DNA of 49,621 nt from positions 1-49,621 of the forward strand of contig JAOUKO010000003.1 of assembly GCA_029882525.1 (NCBI GenBank), in the 5' to 3' direction. The translations under genes and the position numbers were made by a program. Shown piece by piece: positions 49,115-49,621 of this stretch (position 1 is its first letter; the number at the start of each line of letters is the position of its first letter). The notes under the pieces were generated by a model that worked only from the letters and a program-made list of their open reading frames with translations, was not told the origin of the DNA and made no database searches. The DNA is from Candidatus Aminicenantota bacterium. GTDB lineage: Bacteria; Acidobacteriota; Aminicenantia; Aminicenantales; Aminicenantaceae.

Positions 49115-49621
49115 ATGAAACTTTCAAGCCAGGAGCAAGTTGAAAAGCTTTCCCAATTTCAGAGTGAAAATTTTCTAACCACCTCTTTTTACTTCGACAC
49201 GGACAAGGGCAGGATGCGGAAAAAGGAGATCAATCTCTCTTTGAAGAACCTGCTCAACACAAGTAAAACCCGAATAGAACAAATGGAAGTCAGTAAGAAG
49301 AAAAAGGGCTCGCTCAATAAAGACCTGGAGAAGATCAAGCATTTTTGCTCACAAAATCTTCCTTTGAATCATTCTTCAGGGCTGGCCATTTTTTCCTGCA
49401 GCAACCAGGACTTTTGGGAGTTCTTCAACCTGCCCAGCTCTCCGCCCAACAGAATTATATTTGACAAAAATCCCTATGTCCGGCCGCTCTCAGCGATCCT
49501 GGATGATCACCACCGCATTTTTGCCCTGACTCTGGACCGGAAAGAAGCCAAATGGTACGACATTTTCATGGATGAGATCTCGCTGCTGGACAGTCATGAA
49601 GAGGACGTTCCCAGTAAAGTC
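49115..49621 (+). CDS. baeRF (bacterial eRF1-like) protein, 5' part only
   Basis: 169 residues to the window edge, with no stop. AAGGAGG lies about 4 nt before the ATG. Visible parts: FYFDTDKGRMRKKEINLSLK near the start, a charged helical region, GLAIFSCSNQDFWEFFNLP, and NPYVRPLSAILDDHHRIFAL. This is the layout of bacterial archaeo-eukaryotic release-factor homologues, which resemble eRF1 domain 2/3 and may rescue stalled ribosomes or bind other ribosome factors. The catalytic GGQ-like region is not visible in the part present. Bases 48941-49114 hold the tRNA promoter and R4-like traces only. Confidence 0.7.
   Translation, partial: MKLSSQEQVEKLSQFQSENFLTTSFYFDTDKGRMRKKEINLSLKNLLNTSKTRIEQMEVSKKKKGSLNKDLEKIKHFCSQNLPLNHSSGLAIFSCSNQDFWEFFNLPSSPPNRIIFDKNPYVRPLSAILDDHHRIFALTLDRKEAKWYDIFMDEISLLDSHEEDVPSKV

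Overview
The window looks like a piece of a Gram-negative, heterotrophic bacterial chromosome, probably from the Acidobacteriota / Candidatus Aminicenantes side of the tree. This is inferred from gene content, not a database search. Pointers are two 'VWFA-related' secreted proteins of the type first catalogued in Acidobacteria, a GWxTD-domain lipoprotein-like protein, a large secreted Asp-box (BNR) protein, a TonB-dependent receptor with a carboxypeptidase-like N-terminal domain, a TolC channel and many lipoproteins. TTG or GTG starts with good Shine-Dalgarno sites occur several times. Many candidate promoters share a TTGACT-like -35 box, a 17-nt spacer and a TATAAT-like -10 box.

Layout. 1-7.6 kb: two paralogous HD-GYP genes on the minus strand flank a large GH106-like glycosidase on the plus strand. 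An exported amidohydrolase and a Cys-motif membrane protein follow. 7.8-17.5 kb: a small lipoprotein, a broken outer-membrane barrel fragment, an exported Asp-box protein, a redoxin/DsbD-N pair, a membrane-tethered subtilase and a GH116 glycosidase. 17.6-23.4 kb: two tandem VWFA-related genes, a lipoamide-dehydrogenase-type flavoprotein and a NYN-domain protein, separated by structured repeats. 23.4-26.8 kb: an ECF sigma factor / zinc anti-sigma factor / two DUF4097-like proteins operon ending in a clear intrinsic terminator. 27-33.4 kb: an enolase-superfamily enzyme, two glycosyltransferases, and a class III aminotransferase with a 2,4-diaminopentanoate-dehydrogenase-like enzyme. 33.8-41.1 kb: tolC, then a minus-strand operon (unknown protein, TPR lipoprotein, mtnA, tsaD), then lepA. 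41.5-49.6 kb: tatA, a ROK sugar kinase, a TonB-dependent receptor, a GWxTD protein, a B12-binding-type radical SAM protein, tRNA-Leu(CAG), and the start of an eRF1-like (baeRF) gene cut by the window edge.

Genes and habitat. The exported glycosidases, protease, amidohydrolase and TonB receptor suggest a scavenger of complex glycans and peptides. The sigma/anti-sigma/DUF4097 block looks like an envelope-sensing circuit.

The most striking non-coding content is four families of dispersed structured repeats. R1 is about 170 bp with four consecutive hairpins. All three copies have the same orientation, and each lies upstream of a minus-strand gene. In two copies the R1 end itself forms the -35 box of a candidate promoter. 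R2 is about 175 bp, with terminal inverted repeats and a central foldback that shows a compensatory base-pair change. R3 is up to about 310 bp, with imperfect terminal inverted repeats and shortened derivatives. R4 is a set of foldbacks with GGGACTGTCCC-type palindromes or long perfect arms. Some R3 and R4 copies run into the stop codons of neighbouring genes.
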